A stretch of 64,000 nt of DNA from Imbricaverruca yamaguchii. Lineage: Eukaryota > Arthropoda > Thecostraca > Neoverrucidae. The stretch covers positions 1 through 64,000 of the forward strand of contig JAOTOL010001172.1 in the NCBI GenBank assembly GCA_034440575.1, given 5' to 3'. The notes beneath the pieces were generated by a model, which made no database searches, had not been told where the DNA came from, and was given only the letters and a program-made list of their open reading frames with translations. This document shows, in pieces, positions 36,001-46,600 of this stretch (positions are counted from its first letter, which is position 1; the number at the start of each line of letters is the position of its first letter). A program made the translations under genes and the position numbers.

Positions 36001-38842
36001 GGGGATGTAGCTGATAAAGAGAGAAGCATAGCAAGCAATGGAAGGAATAAGTTATCATGTTTTTATGTCAATGCCAGAAGTGTTAGGAACAAAATTGGGG
36101 AACTGCATGCATATATGTTGTCTGAACAGCTAGATTTGGTGTGCATAACAGAAGCATGGGTTAACGAAAGCATGTTTGGAGACAACTTGCAAGAATTTGA
36201 ATTGACAGGCTACAACATGCATGCCTATCAAAGAGAGGCAAGGATAGGAGGTGGCATTCTCTTGTATGTTAGGCAAGTAATGAAATGTCATTCCATAGAG
36301 GATGGAGTACATAGTGCAGGAGTAGAATCTTTGTGGTTAGATATAATTCTGAAGAATGGAACAAAATTTAGGATTGGGGCATTCTATAGACCTCCAGACC
36401 AGAATGAAAACACTGACAGGCTGATGCAGGAAGAGATAAGTAGGAGAGTACAGGAGAGAACTATTTTGTTGGGGGATTTCAACATAGCAGGATTGGGAAA
36501 CAAAACAATAGGTGTAAGCAAATCAGAAAGATGTTTCATGGCTTGTTTTGAGGACAATTTCTTCTTTCAAATGATACACGAGCCTACAAGGGAAAATAAA
36601 ATATTAGATCTAGTGCTTACTAATGAGGAAAATTTTGTGCAAAATGTTAACGTAGGAGAGACCTTTGGTAATAGTGATCACAACATTATACGCTTCTCAT
36701 TATATGTTGGAAGGGTAGCAACCAACAGAACATTGATTCCAAATTTTACAAAAGGGAATTACAGTGAGTTCAGGAGCTTCCTAAGTGAAATTAATTGGGA
36801 AGACATATTGAATGGCTTAGATGCTTATGAAATGTGGACAATGATAAAAGATAAGCTATTTCAGGGTCAGGATAGGTTCATTCCCAGTAGGCAAATTAGA
36901 TCAAACAGGGTTAAGCACCCTTCCTGGCTGACTAGGGAAGTTAAGCAATTACTGGACTCAAAGAAACAAGCATTCAAGAAACTAAAAGATACTAACTCTG
37001 GGTTAAACCTAGAATCATATAGAATAGCTAGAAATAAAGTTAGGAGGTGTGTTAGAGCATCTAAAAGACTTGCTGAAATCAACTTTGCTTGAGAATGTTC
37101 AGCAGGTAATGCTAAGAGATTCTTTAGCTTCTATAAATTTAAGGCTAAAAAGTGTAGTGTAGGACCACTGGAGGTAGATGGGGAAATAGTGGTTGATGAT
37201 TGCGACATTGTGGAATCCCTAAGCAAGCAATTCTCATCAGTCTTCACTAAAGATAATTCTGGTACAATAGGAACATCTGTAGGCCATGCCATGGCAGGTG
37301 ATATGCTGGAGGATCTTACAATAACTACAGAAGCCGTAGAGAAGCAGTTGCAGAATATAAAACCTAATAAAGCTTCCAGACCAGATGAAATATATGCTAG
37401 GATCTTAGTAGAGTGTGCTAAAGCTTTAGCAACTCCCCTAGGTATCATTTTCAGGCGATCTATGGAGTATTCAGAAGTACCTGAAGATTGGAGAAATGCA
37501 AGTGTAGTACCAATTTTCAAAAAGGGAAATAGGAAGAGTGTAGGAAACTACAGGCCAGTCAGTTTGACCTCATTAGTTTGCAAAGCACTAGAAAAGCTGG
37601 TTAAACAGAATGTTCAGATTCATCTTGATAGGCACAACCTTTTAAGGGATACTCAACATGGATTTCGATCTCAAAGGTCTTGTTTAACTAACCTATTGGA
37701 GTTCATTGAGTATGTTACCAAAGAAGTAGACAATGAAAGCAGGATGGATGTTGTGTACTTGGACTTTAGCAAAGCTTTTGATAAAGTTCCACATGGAAGG
37801 TTAATTCATCAATTACAACAACATGGGATTGTAGGAAAAGTTCTACATTGGATTGAAGCATGGTTGCAGGGAAGGAAACAAAGGGTAGTATTGAATGGAT
37901 GTAAATCTGGTTGGAAAGATGTTCTGAGTGGAGTGCCACAGGGCTCTGTTCTAGGGCCCCTCCTCTTTATCATCTTTGTGAACAACATTGAAGTAGGGCT
38001 GAGGAATAGAGTGTTCAAATTTGCTGATGACATCAAGCTGGTAGGAGTGGCTAACAGCAATCAATCTAGTCTATCAATCTAGTAATATTCAACTAGATTT
38101 GGACGACCTAAAAGAGTGGGCTGATCAATGGCAGATGACTTTCAACTATGATAAGTGTAAGGTTATGCATATAGGGTCTGCAGGCGAGACATTCAGTTAT
38201 AAAATGGGAGGGAGGGAACTGGATGTTATTGAAGAGGAAAGGGACTTAGGTGTGTTGGTCTCAAAAGACCTTAAAGCAGAAAAACAATGTATCTCAGCTA
38301 GAAATAGGGCACTCAGAATGCTGGGACTCATTAATAGAAGTGTGAAATATAAGAGCAGGGAAGTCATGAAAAAGCTGTACTTAGCATATGTGCGGCCCCA
38401 CTTGGAGTACTCTGTACAAGCATGGAGCCCCTACCTAGAAAAGGATATAGATATGTTAGAAAGAGTCCAGCGCAAAGCCACTAGACTCGTCAGTGGATTA
38501 AGTAACTTAGAATATGGAGAAAGGCTTAATGCATTAGATATGTACTCACTCAAGTATAGGAGATTAAGGGGAGACATGATTGAAATGTACAAAATTGTTA
38601 GAGGGCTAGATCAGGTCAATTTGAATGATGCTCTGCAGTTTAGAGTATCCCATAGGGGTCATCAATTCAGGTTAGACAAAATGAGGTGCAGGACAGTTAA
38701 ACGACAACAGGTCTTCAGTCAAAGGGTTGTTGACCAATGGAATAGGCTGCCTGCTGATGCAGTGGGGAGTCCCTCATTGAATGTCTTTAAAAGTAGGGTG
38801 GATACATTTTTTAGACAGGAAAATGTTGTTTTTGAATTCTAA
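36001..38842 (+). pseudogene. CR1-like ORF2: endonuclease and reverse transcriptase, disrupted
   Basis: Endonuclease from about 36045 (VNARSVRNKIGEL, ITEAWVNES, GDFNIAG, SDHNIIRF). Linker with SRQIRSNRVKHPSWLTREV. Reverse transcriptase in 37500-38060 (NYRPVSLTSLVCKAL, LDFSKAFDKVPHG, GVPQGSVLGPLLF, FADD). C-terminal domain to 38842 (RRLRGDMIEMYK, FSQRVVDQWNRLPADA). TGA at 37090-37092 interrupts the linker where the other LINE has Arg, consistent with CGA to TGA. A 13-bp tandem duplication (TCTATCAATCTAG type) near 38068-38085 shifts the frame after the FADD region. The frame is open upstream of 36001 to 35959. Confidence 0.92.
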
Positions 38843-39075
38843 CTTGTGATGCATGGGATATTGAGTATTTTCACTAGCTATATAGGGTATAACATTATGC
38901 TAGTATTATGTTGTACTATATGGGGTGTACCTAGCAGTGGATTTGGCAACTTCCTTTGCGATGTCATACTGATGAGATTGGATGTGGTGGCACAGGTGGA
39001 GGGATTGCATGGGTTTGGAATTGATAGGTGTGAACATGTACTTTCTAATATCTTCTAGACAGGCTTGACCCAGAT

Positions 39076-39135
39076 GGGCCCTTGTGGCCCTTATTAAGCC
39101 TTAACACTTTATGACTTTATGACTTTATGACTTTA
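39076..39135 (+). repeat. LINE 3' hairpin and (ACTTTATG)n tail
   Basis: GGGCC, loop CTTGT, then GGCCC at 39076-39090, followed 15 bp later by 3.75 copies of ACTTTATG. The LINE at 28-31 kb has the same loop and a GU-tolerant stem with a CTTTATGT tail. It is the probable recognition end for the LINE's own reverse transcriptase. Confidence 0.85.
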
Positions 39136-39139
39136 GTAC

Positions 39140-40260
39140 TGTGCATTTTGGCATATAGGCATGTAAGGGCATCACTGTCACTAGGGTCCTTTGGGTCTAA
39201 CCTGACCTGGATAGGAGGTGGCCACATCCTTACTCCTTTGTCATCAGGGTGGAATTAAGGCACTTCTTAAGTTATTTCATCTCTTAAAACATTTTTGCAC
39301 TCCAGATTCATACTAGATAGAATGGGCTCCACATGTACTCAGACACAAGCATGTAGAAGAGAAGGAACAAAAATACCACTAAAAAAAAACTAATGCAAGA
39401 TTGAATAAAACATCCACGAAACATGTTATTCTACTTAATATTACCAAATAAACTAGCCACTTTTCAACCATCAAGCACATAGACAACACCCAAACACACC
39501 ATACCACACCACAACCAGTGGAAATGTTGATGACAATGTGCTAAACCTTGCACATGCACACTGAATATTGGCCTCCTGTCACTAACAATTCAGCTTATGC
39601 ATCCCCAGAAACCTGCTTTCGAGCCACCCTATAGTGGGAAAAACTGACCATTTTAAAGGATGACTTCCGGAGTCCCCAGAGGCTGCCAATAGAAATTTGC
39701 TTTGTTAGCATTTTCTGTTCTGAAAACTGTCTTTCAAACAATCAATGCAAAGTACTTTTTAAATGACATCATATCAATTTTGTGAACATCACTCATGTGA
39801 AAATCAATTTTCTTGATGTGCAAATCACTATGTAATTTCCGAGCACCTTGTTTTGAGGTATGCAAGTGGTTTGAGCATGTGGCGAAATCTTAACCTCTCC
39901 TAACCTAACCCAACCTCATGGAGACATAGAGCTTGTGGAGGATTTTAATGGCTTTCATATATGTGACAATGTTTTACAGACTCAATCTATAAACCATTTA
40001 CCATGATGTGTTCATTGGCATGCACATCACCTAATTTTGCTCAGACAATATGCAGCATGGGCTGATGATTAATTAAATTGACAATGATAAGCTGATCAAG
40101 CTAATAGAGCTGATGGTTTCAAGCTGATGTCATTGGGCTGACAGTGTTAATCCATCAATACTAAACTATTTGTGTCAAGCTGACAATGTTAGGCTGGAGG
40201 TGTCGAGCTGACGATGTTGAACTGACTGGTTTGAGCTGATAATACCCTGTGGTTCCACAG
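39140..40260 (+). other. Upstream flank of SCAPER
   Basis: No gene recognised. From about 40060 to 40250 a degenerate GAGCTGATNNT repeat runs up to the first SCAPER coding exon. TTCCACAG ending at 40260 looks like a splice acceptor, so a 5' UTR exon further upstream is likely but not visible. Confidence 0.4.
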
Positions 40261-40267
40261 AGTGGAC

Positions 40268-40688
40268 ATGTCGTTGGCCGTGGCAATTATGGCTGCAAAT
40301 GAGCTTGCAGGGAGCGTCACTGATGCATCAGCCACGGACAAGGCCACGTCTCAAGCCACCAACCAAGCAACCTCACAGGCTGCTGACAATGCAACCTCAC
40401 AGGTCACGTATCAAGCCACCGACCAAGCCATCTCGCAGGCGGCGTCTCAGGTCGCCGACAAGACCACGTCTCAAACCGCCGATGAGGCCACGTCTCAGTT
40501 CGCCGACAAGGCCACCTCACAGGCCTCGTCCGAGGACGCTGATCAAACCACATCTCAGGCTGCCGACCAGGATACTTTGCAGGTCGGCTCAGCTGAGAAC
40601 GTACGTGTGCTGGTGCAGCAAGAGGGACGCGCAGCCAGGAACCTGCTCGTCTTCAATGTGCTCGTCGACAACAAGAGCCCGTCGTCAG
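40268..40688 (+). CDS. SCAPER: SCAPER exon 1 (coding)
   Basis: The ATG at 40268 is the first in the frame, 7 nt after a possible acceptor (TTCCACAG), so the 5' UTR may be spliced. The first 110 residues are dominated by an ATSQA(A/T)D(K/Q)-like repeat (codons about 22-108). The conserved part is EGRAARNLLVFNV, matching the N-terminus of vertebrate SCAPER. Donor TCAG/GTAAGC, phase 1. Confidence 0.7.
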
Positions 40689-43600
40689 GTAAGCCTGTGC
40701 TAGCAGTTGTTCAGACTCTGGGGTGCACCAGCTGTGTTGTAGGTGTATCGCATCTGAATACCACTGTGGATACTGACTCATCCTGGCAGATGGAATGGTA
40801 TGTCCCTTGAAGTTCCCAAAACGCGAACATTTCCGCAGACACCCAACAGTTATTTTGTTATAATTGTGTCGGTTTGGCCTTCTTCGATTCATTAACTGCT
40901 CTTCTTGGTCGGAGCGATGGATTGACCGGGTGCATCGGCTACTGGTTGTCGAGAAGTCACCCGGATCCTCGTGCCCCTCCTCTCCCCTCCCCCTCCTCCC
41001 CCGACACTCGCGCTTCACCAGCAGTGTGTTGTCCAGCTTGCTGCCCCATGTACCGACTCAGCACCGAACAACACTATTTGAAACCCAACGGTGTCAGTTT
41101 CAAGTGGTTTGGTCTCTGTTCAGTTTTGGTGGCTTGTATCAGCTGTGACGTCGCTGCAGCTGGCACACCAGAACACCGATCGTCCAATTTGCATCAGCAT
41201 TGGCGTTGACAAAGCTACCGGTCACTGCATTGCATGTCGGCGGTGGCGTGGATGGTCGTGGTGTTTTTGGACGTAGGTCAAGTATCCTCTCTCGTCGTGA
41301 TGTATGCACTTCCTGTCTGAGTGAGGCCATGGAATGTGCTCGTGGCCTTCCCCCGTCAGTTTTTGCGAAGCTGCAGCGGTCTGTCCTACTTCTGCCTCTC
41401 TTCACCAGTCCATCCCGCCTAATGATGCCGTCCTGTGTGTGCCTGGACGGCTCGTCAGCGGCGCCGCCCGTCTGACGTGGCGGCCTGTCCGGCAGTGCTG
41501 CGGTCCCCCTGTCGGCAGCCGGCGGCCGGTCGTCCCGGCCGTGGTGTCAGGCCCGACGACAGGCCCTCCCCACGCCAGTCCGTCACGCACGCGCGCAAGC
41601 GGGGCCGCGCACGCTCCGTGTCGTCCGGCCGCGGCTCGGCCAAGGATCTGCACGCGCGCTATTGGTCGTTCCTGTTCGAGAACCTTCGCCGCGCCGTCGA
41701 CGAGATCTACCAGACGTGCGAGACGGACGACAGCGCGCTCGAGTGCAAGGTAGACCATCGAGATCGGGGAGTGGGACGGAGAGCGCAGATTCTGGCTGCG
41801 GTCGATAGAATGAGGAGTTAAAAAGTGGGTGAGTGGGGACGTAGGCAGGGAGATGAAGGGGGAAGGTGGAAGATTGAAGGAGGGAGACAGGAATGAGGGG
41901 CACCCTAGATTTGTTACGTTATCGTTGTGTATTTGGTAGCATTAGGATTGTTATTAACTTTTTGAAACTGTGATTGACAAGGACAAATAACGGCTACTTG
42001 TAAGGTAGATTGGGCCTGCTTCTGTATCATAATATAATACAGGACAATGCAATGCTTGCGTTCGAGGATGGTGTCCATTTCCAATTTCTTGACCGCTCAT
42101 CTACTACAGGAGACAATCATGATACTCGAGAGGTGCACGCAAGACTTTCGTAACCTGATTGAATGGCTGAAGATAAAGTGGGAGTACGACCACATGCCAA
42201 AGCCGCAGCGGCCCGTATCAGTGGCCTGGGAGATCAGGAAGACGTCTCCCGGCAAGGTTAGTTGGCAAAACTCGGGTGTTGTAGAGAACCTGAGCATTCT
42301 GACTGACAGACCGACTCCGATTCCTATACGACGGCTCATGTACACACTACAAACATAGTCCTGCACTCTACTCATAGCATAGTCCTGCACTCTACTAATG
42401 GGTTCTGGTAGACAGCACCGAGTTTGGGAAATGATTTGGAAAACGGCTTGTATACGAAAAGTGGCATGACGCATTTTTCTTGGAGCTGTACCACCTATTG
42501 GGTTCTTGCAATACCATCCTGACGAGAGGATGGATGAATGTATTGTAGCTTCACGACGCACTTAGCAGCTGACGCCATATGGCGATGTCTGCTTCTCACC
42601 CTGGTAGGTTATTAGCTGCAAGACCGGCGCAGTCGACGTGCCCCTGAACTCAAAATTCACTCTGGTATGAAGGGTGGGCATTGCGGGAATCGAACCCCGT
42701 ATCTCTGGATTTCCAGATGCTCATCTTAGCCACTGAGCTTCCGACGCCCTGCCATCACGACGAATATCCCTGACTGTGTGCGTCTGTATGTATTGTGCCG
42801 TCCTGAATATGGCCCTGGTCAGCTGTGAACGTGCAATCATTGACAGCTGCCACTGGTGCTGGTCGTCTGCATGTGCTATGTTGTCCTGCACACGGCCCTT
42901 GCCGGCTGTGACAGGACGGCATTCGGCAGCTGCCCCTGGTGCTGGTCGACAAGAAGCTGATGAGCGAGCAGGGCCGCAAGCAGCTGTCGCTAGCGGAGCG
43001 CAGCACGGCTGACGCGGCGACCAGCACGGAGATGCCGGCCGCCGACACGGACCGGCTCTGCAGGTCGGCCACCGAGCCGGCCGTGGAACAGCTGGCCGCC
43101 GAGCCGGACGGGAGCCAGCGGACGGCCAGGCTGCGGCCGGCCGCGGCGGCGGCCGCGACGGCCGGCAGACAGCGGGTCGTCCGACTGGTGGCCCCCGCCG
43201 GCGCCAGAGTGCATGTGGCTGTGCCGCCGCGTGTCGGCGTGGTCCGCGCTGCCGGCAGCAGAGCGGCGCCGCCGGCCGCCAGCCGTGCTGTACGGCCCGA
43301 GCTGCGGCCAGTCGGGCGCCAGGGCCAGGTGAGACGGCGGCAGGGGCGGGCCAGACGGTCACTGGGCGAAGGTGAGTTGGGTGCTGAGTGAAGGTGTTTG
43401 AAAGCAAATAAGCTCATCCATCTTCCATAAAAAAACGTTGTATAAAGCTAAACATAGGTCTGTTCACATTGTCCGTACAAAAGGAGCCTTCCAAATCTGA
43501 ACTTCAATGAGTTGAGATTTGTAGTGCGACAGGAAACCACGGATCGATTTAGACGAGAAATCTGCTGTTTTCCCAAGCTTTTGTGGACATAAATTGCGCA

Positions 43601-46600
43601 GTATGCTTCCGGCGGCATTCAGTGGGGGTTGGTGGGTACTAGCGGTGCTTGGGGTTGAATACAGACTCAAAGCAAGTTGTTGACACCTGAATTGTAGGTT
43701 ATCGGGAACATAATCATATTCTTTAGTAAAGTCAGGTTGGGGAATGTGAAAAGTAAGCTGAATGATAAGTAAATGAAATTGAACACAAGAAAAGGAAATC
43801 GGTCATCATTAAGTCGTGAATCCTGGAAGATATAGAGTGAATGTCGTCTGAACCAATTAGAACGCATGAAAAGATCACCAGCAATCATTAAATCGTGAAC
43901 GATGCATTCGCCATGGTTCCAACCTAGATCTGCTTGCTGCGGTTTCAGCTGAGCCTGGATGAAATTATATTAGGCAGTCTGCCAATTTGTTTCTTAGCTT
44001 GCGTCACTTCCCGAGAAATTTGCTGGACAACGAGAACACACTCATTGGGGCTTTCATGACGATGATGTATAATTTATTCTAAGTTAACGGCCATGTCGAG
44101 TTCTCCGCGGAAGTCTGATCGGAAAAAAAACTCCCGGATGAAGAGACCTTGCTAAATAAAGACGCTCATCTTGTGACACGGAAGGGCTGCGTACTGTGCT
44201 GCCGAGGTCCGGGGACGGTCAGGTTGGTGGTTTTAACCCCTGCCTGTCAGCTTGGCACCTGTCTGCATACCTGTACCCGTTACAGCCGGCGGCGAGTCGC
44301 GGCGTTGTCGGCTGGCGGCCGGAGAGACCGGCACCAGTCGCGCGCCGGCCAGCCCCTGAGCAGAGACGCCGACCGACTCCGAAGGCACCGCCGGTGCGGC
44401 CGGCCGGCAGCGCGTGTCAGCCGAGCCGACCCACTTCTGCCATGGTGAGTAGCTGCTCTGGGCAGCACCACCAGCAGCGCGTGTCAGCCGAGCCGACCCT
44501 CTCCGGCCATGGTGGGTAGCTGCTCTGGGCAGCACCACCAGCAGCGCGTGCCAGCCGAGCCGACCCTCTCCGGCCATGGTGAGTAGCTGCTCTGGGCAGC
44601 ACCACCAGCAGCGCGCGCCAGCCGAGCCGACCCTCTCCGGCCATGGTGAGTAGCTGCTCTGGGCAGCACCACCAGCAGCGCGTGTCAGACGAGCCGACCC
44701 TCTCCGGCCATGGTGAGTAGCTGCTCTGGGCAGCACCACCAGCAGCGCGTGCCAGCCGAGCCGACCCTCTCCGGCCATGGTGGGTAGCTGCTCTGGGCAG
44801 CACCACCAGCAGCGCGTGCCAGCCGAGCCGACCCACTCCTGCCATGGTTTGTAGCTGCTTTGGTCAGTACGGCCGGCCCAGAGGGCAGCGCCACCAGCAG
44901 CGCGTGCCAGCCGAGCCGACCCGCTCCGACCATGGTGGGTAGCTGCTCTGGTCAGCACGGCCGGCCCAGATGGCAGGACCATGCTCTTCTGCTGCTCCGG
45001 TGCTGCCCTCTGGTTACCACAGCCACTTTAAAGCCAAGTTCAGAAGCACGAAGGTGTTTCGGGGTTCTTGTGGTCCTCGGCGCCCATTTCCAGGTTGTTT
45101 CTGAGCTTATCCAGGCTCCAAGGTCCCTATGATCCACTGTCTCACGAGCAGGTAGCCGAGTCCCCTGAGGTATCTGTACGCTATGCTTTATCAGGAATCA
45201 GAACTCGGACCCTCCATCTGTCCTCTAGCCAACTCGTTCCCGGTCTCCATTTTATGATAGCGATCCTATGTGGATTCTGTGTCCACCACTGCACATCAAC
45301 TTTCCAAACCACGAGCAGGTGGACCAAGCCCCTTGACGTGCATTCGCTCCGTTTTATCTGTGTACCGTATTCCCTCGTCCCTTCACCGTGGTTCACGGAG
45401 GCGTGGAAATTGAGCCCCCCGCCATTCTACGATGTTCAACCACAGCGGAGATTGATGAAGAGGGGGACCGTATCGTATTCAAGACCAGACCGTACGGGAA
45501 ATCGGGAACGAGTAGTCTAGTGGTAAGTTGCCTGCCTCGCAATCGAAAGATTGTGGGGTGCGAGTCTCACCCGTCGCTACTCTTCGCCTGCGACCAATCT
45601 GCGTTGGAGGTTGGCGTTGCTACATGAATCAACGGTCGATGTGTCGTAAAACCAGTAACCACCACCGTGCTGGGAAACCAGATGAAATACGGGATTTTGA
45701 CCCTGATATTCCTGAAGGACACGTGAGTCTGCCTTCCCTCACCCCCCCCCCACCCCCACACTTTCCCAAGCTATGTGTCTCGTGTCATGTCTAGTGGCCC
45801 TCATCGTCTAACCTGGGCACACATCTGAATAGGTGGCATTCTCGTGCGTTATGGGGCTATCCATTATATTTCCTGGTCCTCCTCCTGTCTTATGGGGCCT
45901 TCTCAGGGTTAGTATTGGGCTTTGGGAGCCTCATCTCATATCGCACTGGTCACGTCCCCCTTCCTAGGGGCCTCCTATTTCTCGAGGCCTTCTTACACCC
46001 GTCTTTCGGGCCTTCTATTCTGTTCTGTGATACTCCTGACCTGTCTTGAGGTCTGCCTCGTGAGTCCTGGGGGACTCCTTAACTCTAATAGTGATCTCCT
46101 TTTCTAAATTAGGCTCCTTCGTCCACCTAGAGGCCTTCTTTTGGAATCACTGCCCATATTAAGGACGTACCTTTGGATCTTAACGACTTCTCATAGACCC
46201 TCTTCTGAATTATGGGCCTCCTACATATACGAACTCTGGTTCACCTATAGTGTTAATGCTATGAATGGTAACCATACTCGGTGTCATAAGCCTTTTTCCT
46301 AAAAACAAAACACTTACAGTTGTATGTACATTTCCGAGCAGGGGCCTACTCAACTGTCAGTGGGCGACGCCCCCTGCCTCAGAGCAACAGCGGCGACTAT
46401 GCCCCCCCCTCCAGACGGTGGCGACGCCCTTTACTGCGCTGTGTGAGAACAGTGAGGGATGGGTTCAAACAAAACTTATAAAGCATCTTGCTAAATCACG
46501 CAAGGCTCTCGTCTACTTCTTCAACTGTTGGAGATGGAGCAGTCCCCTTCCGGTGGACCGCGGTCTTCAAACGATGACCATGTCGCAACTGTCGAACACT

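Larger units (their letters stand above)
35060..39135 (+). mobile_element. CR1-like LINE with ORF1 and ORF2
   Basis: A non-LTR element with both ORFs, on the plus strand. The 5' end is not sharp; AT-rich repeats of TAGTGTGTAATTCTA at 34795-35060 may be its 5' UTR or flank. ORF1 is at 35117-35989, ORF2 at about 35980-38842. The 3' UTR has a perfect stem-loop GGGCC-CTTGT-GGCCC-like segment at 39076-39090. The end is ACTTTATG repeated three times plus ACTTTA (39106-39135). It belongs to a different family from the LINE at 28-31 kb, with roughly half of residues shared. At least two frameshifts and one nonsense plus one 13-bp duplication disable it. Confidence 0.92.

Noticed and set aside
42677..42748. 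Functional tRNA gene on the minus strand
   Set aside because: The D and T arms are readable but the anticodon arm is a palindrome without a 7-nt loop, and a SINE body and 3' motif follow.
42721..43417. 220- and 228-codon minus-strand frames opposite SCAPER exon 4
   Set aside because: GC-rich shadow frames with no domain. The plus-strand exon has matching phases at both ends.
18153..44980. Shared 67-bp period of the arrays at 18153 and 44408
   Set aside because: The unit sequences are unrelated, so the equal period is taken as coincidence.
44233..44982. 249-codon minus-strand frame with repeating GRxGSARLxRAAGGAA
   Set aside because: Product of the 67-bp array: 67 is not a multiple of three, so three units cycle through all frames without a stop. 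It is antisense to a SCAPER donor array.
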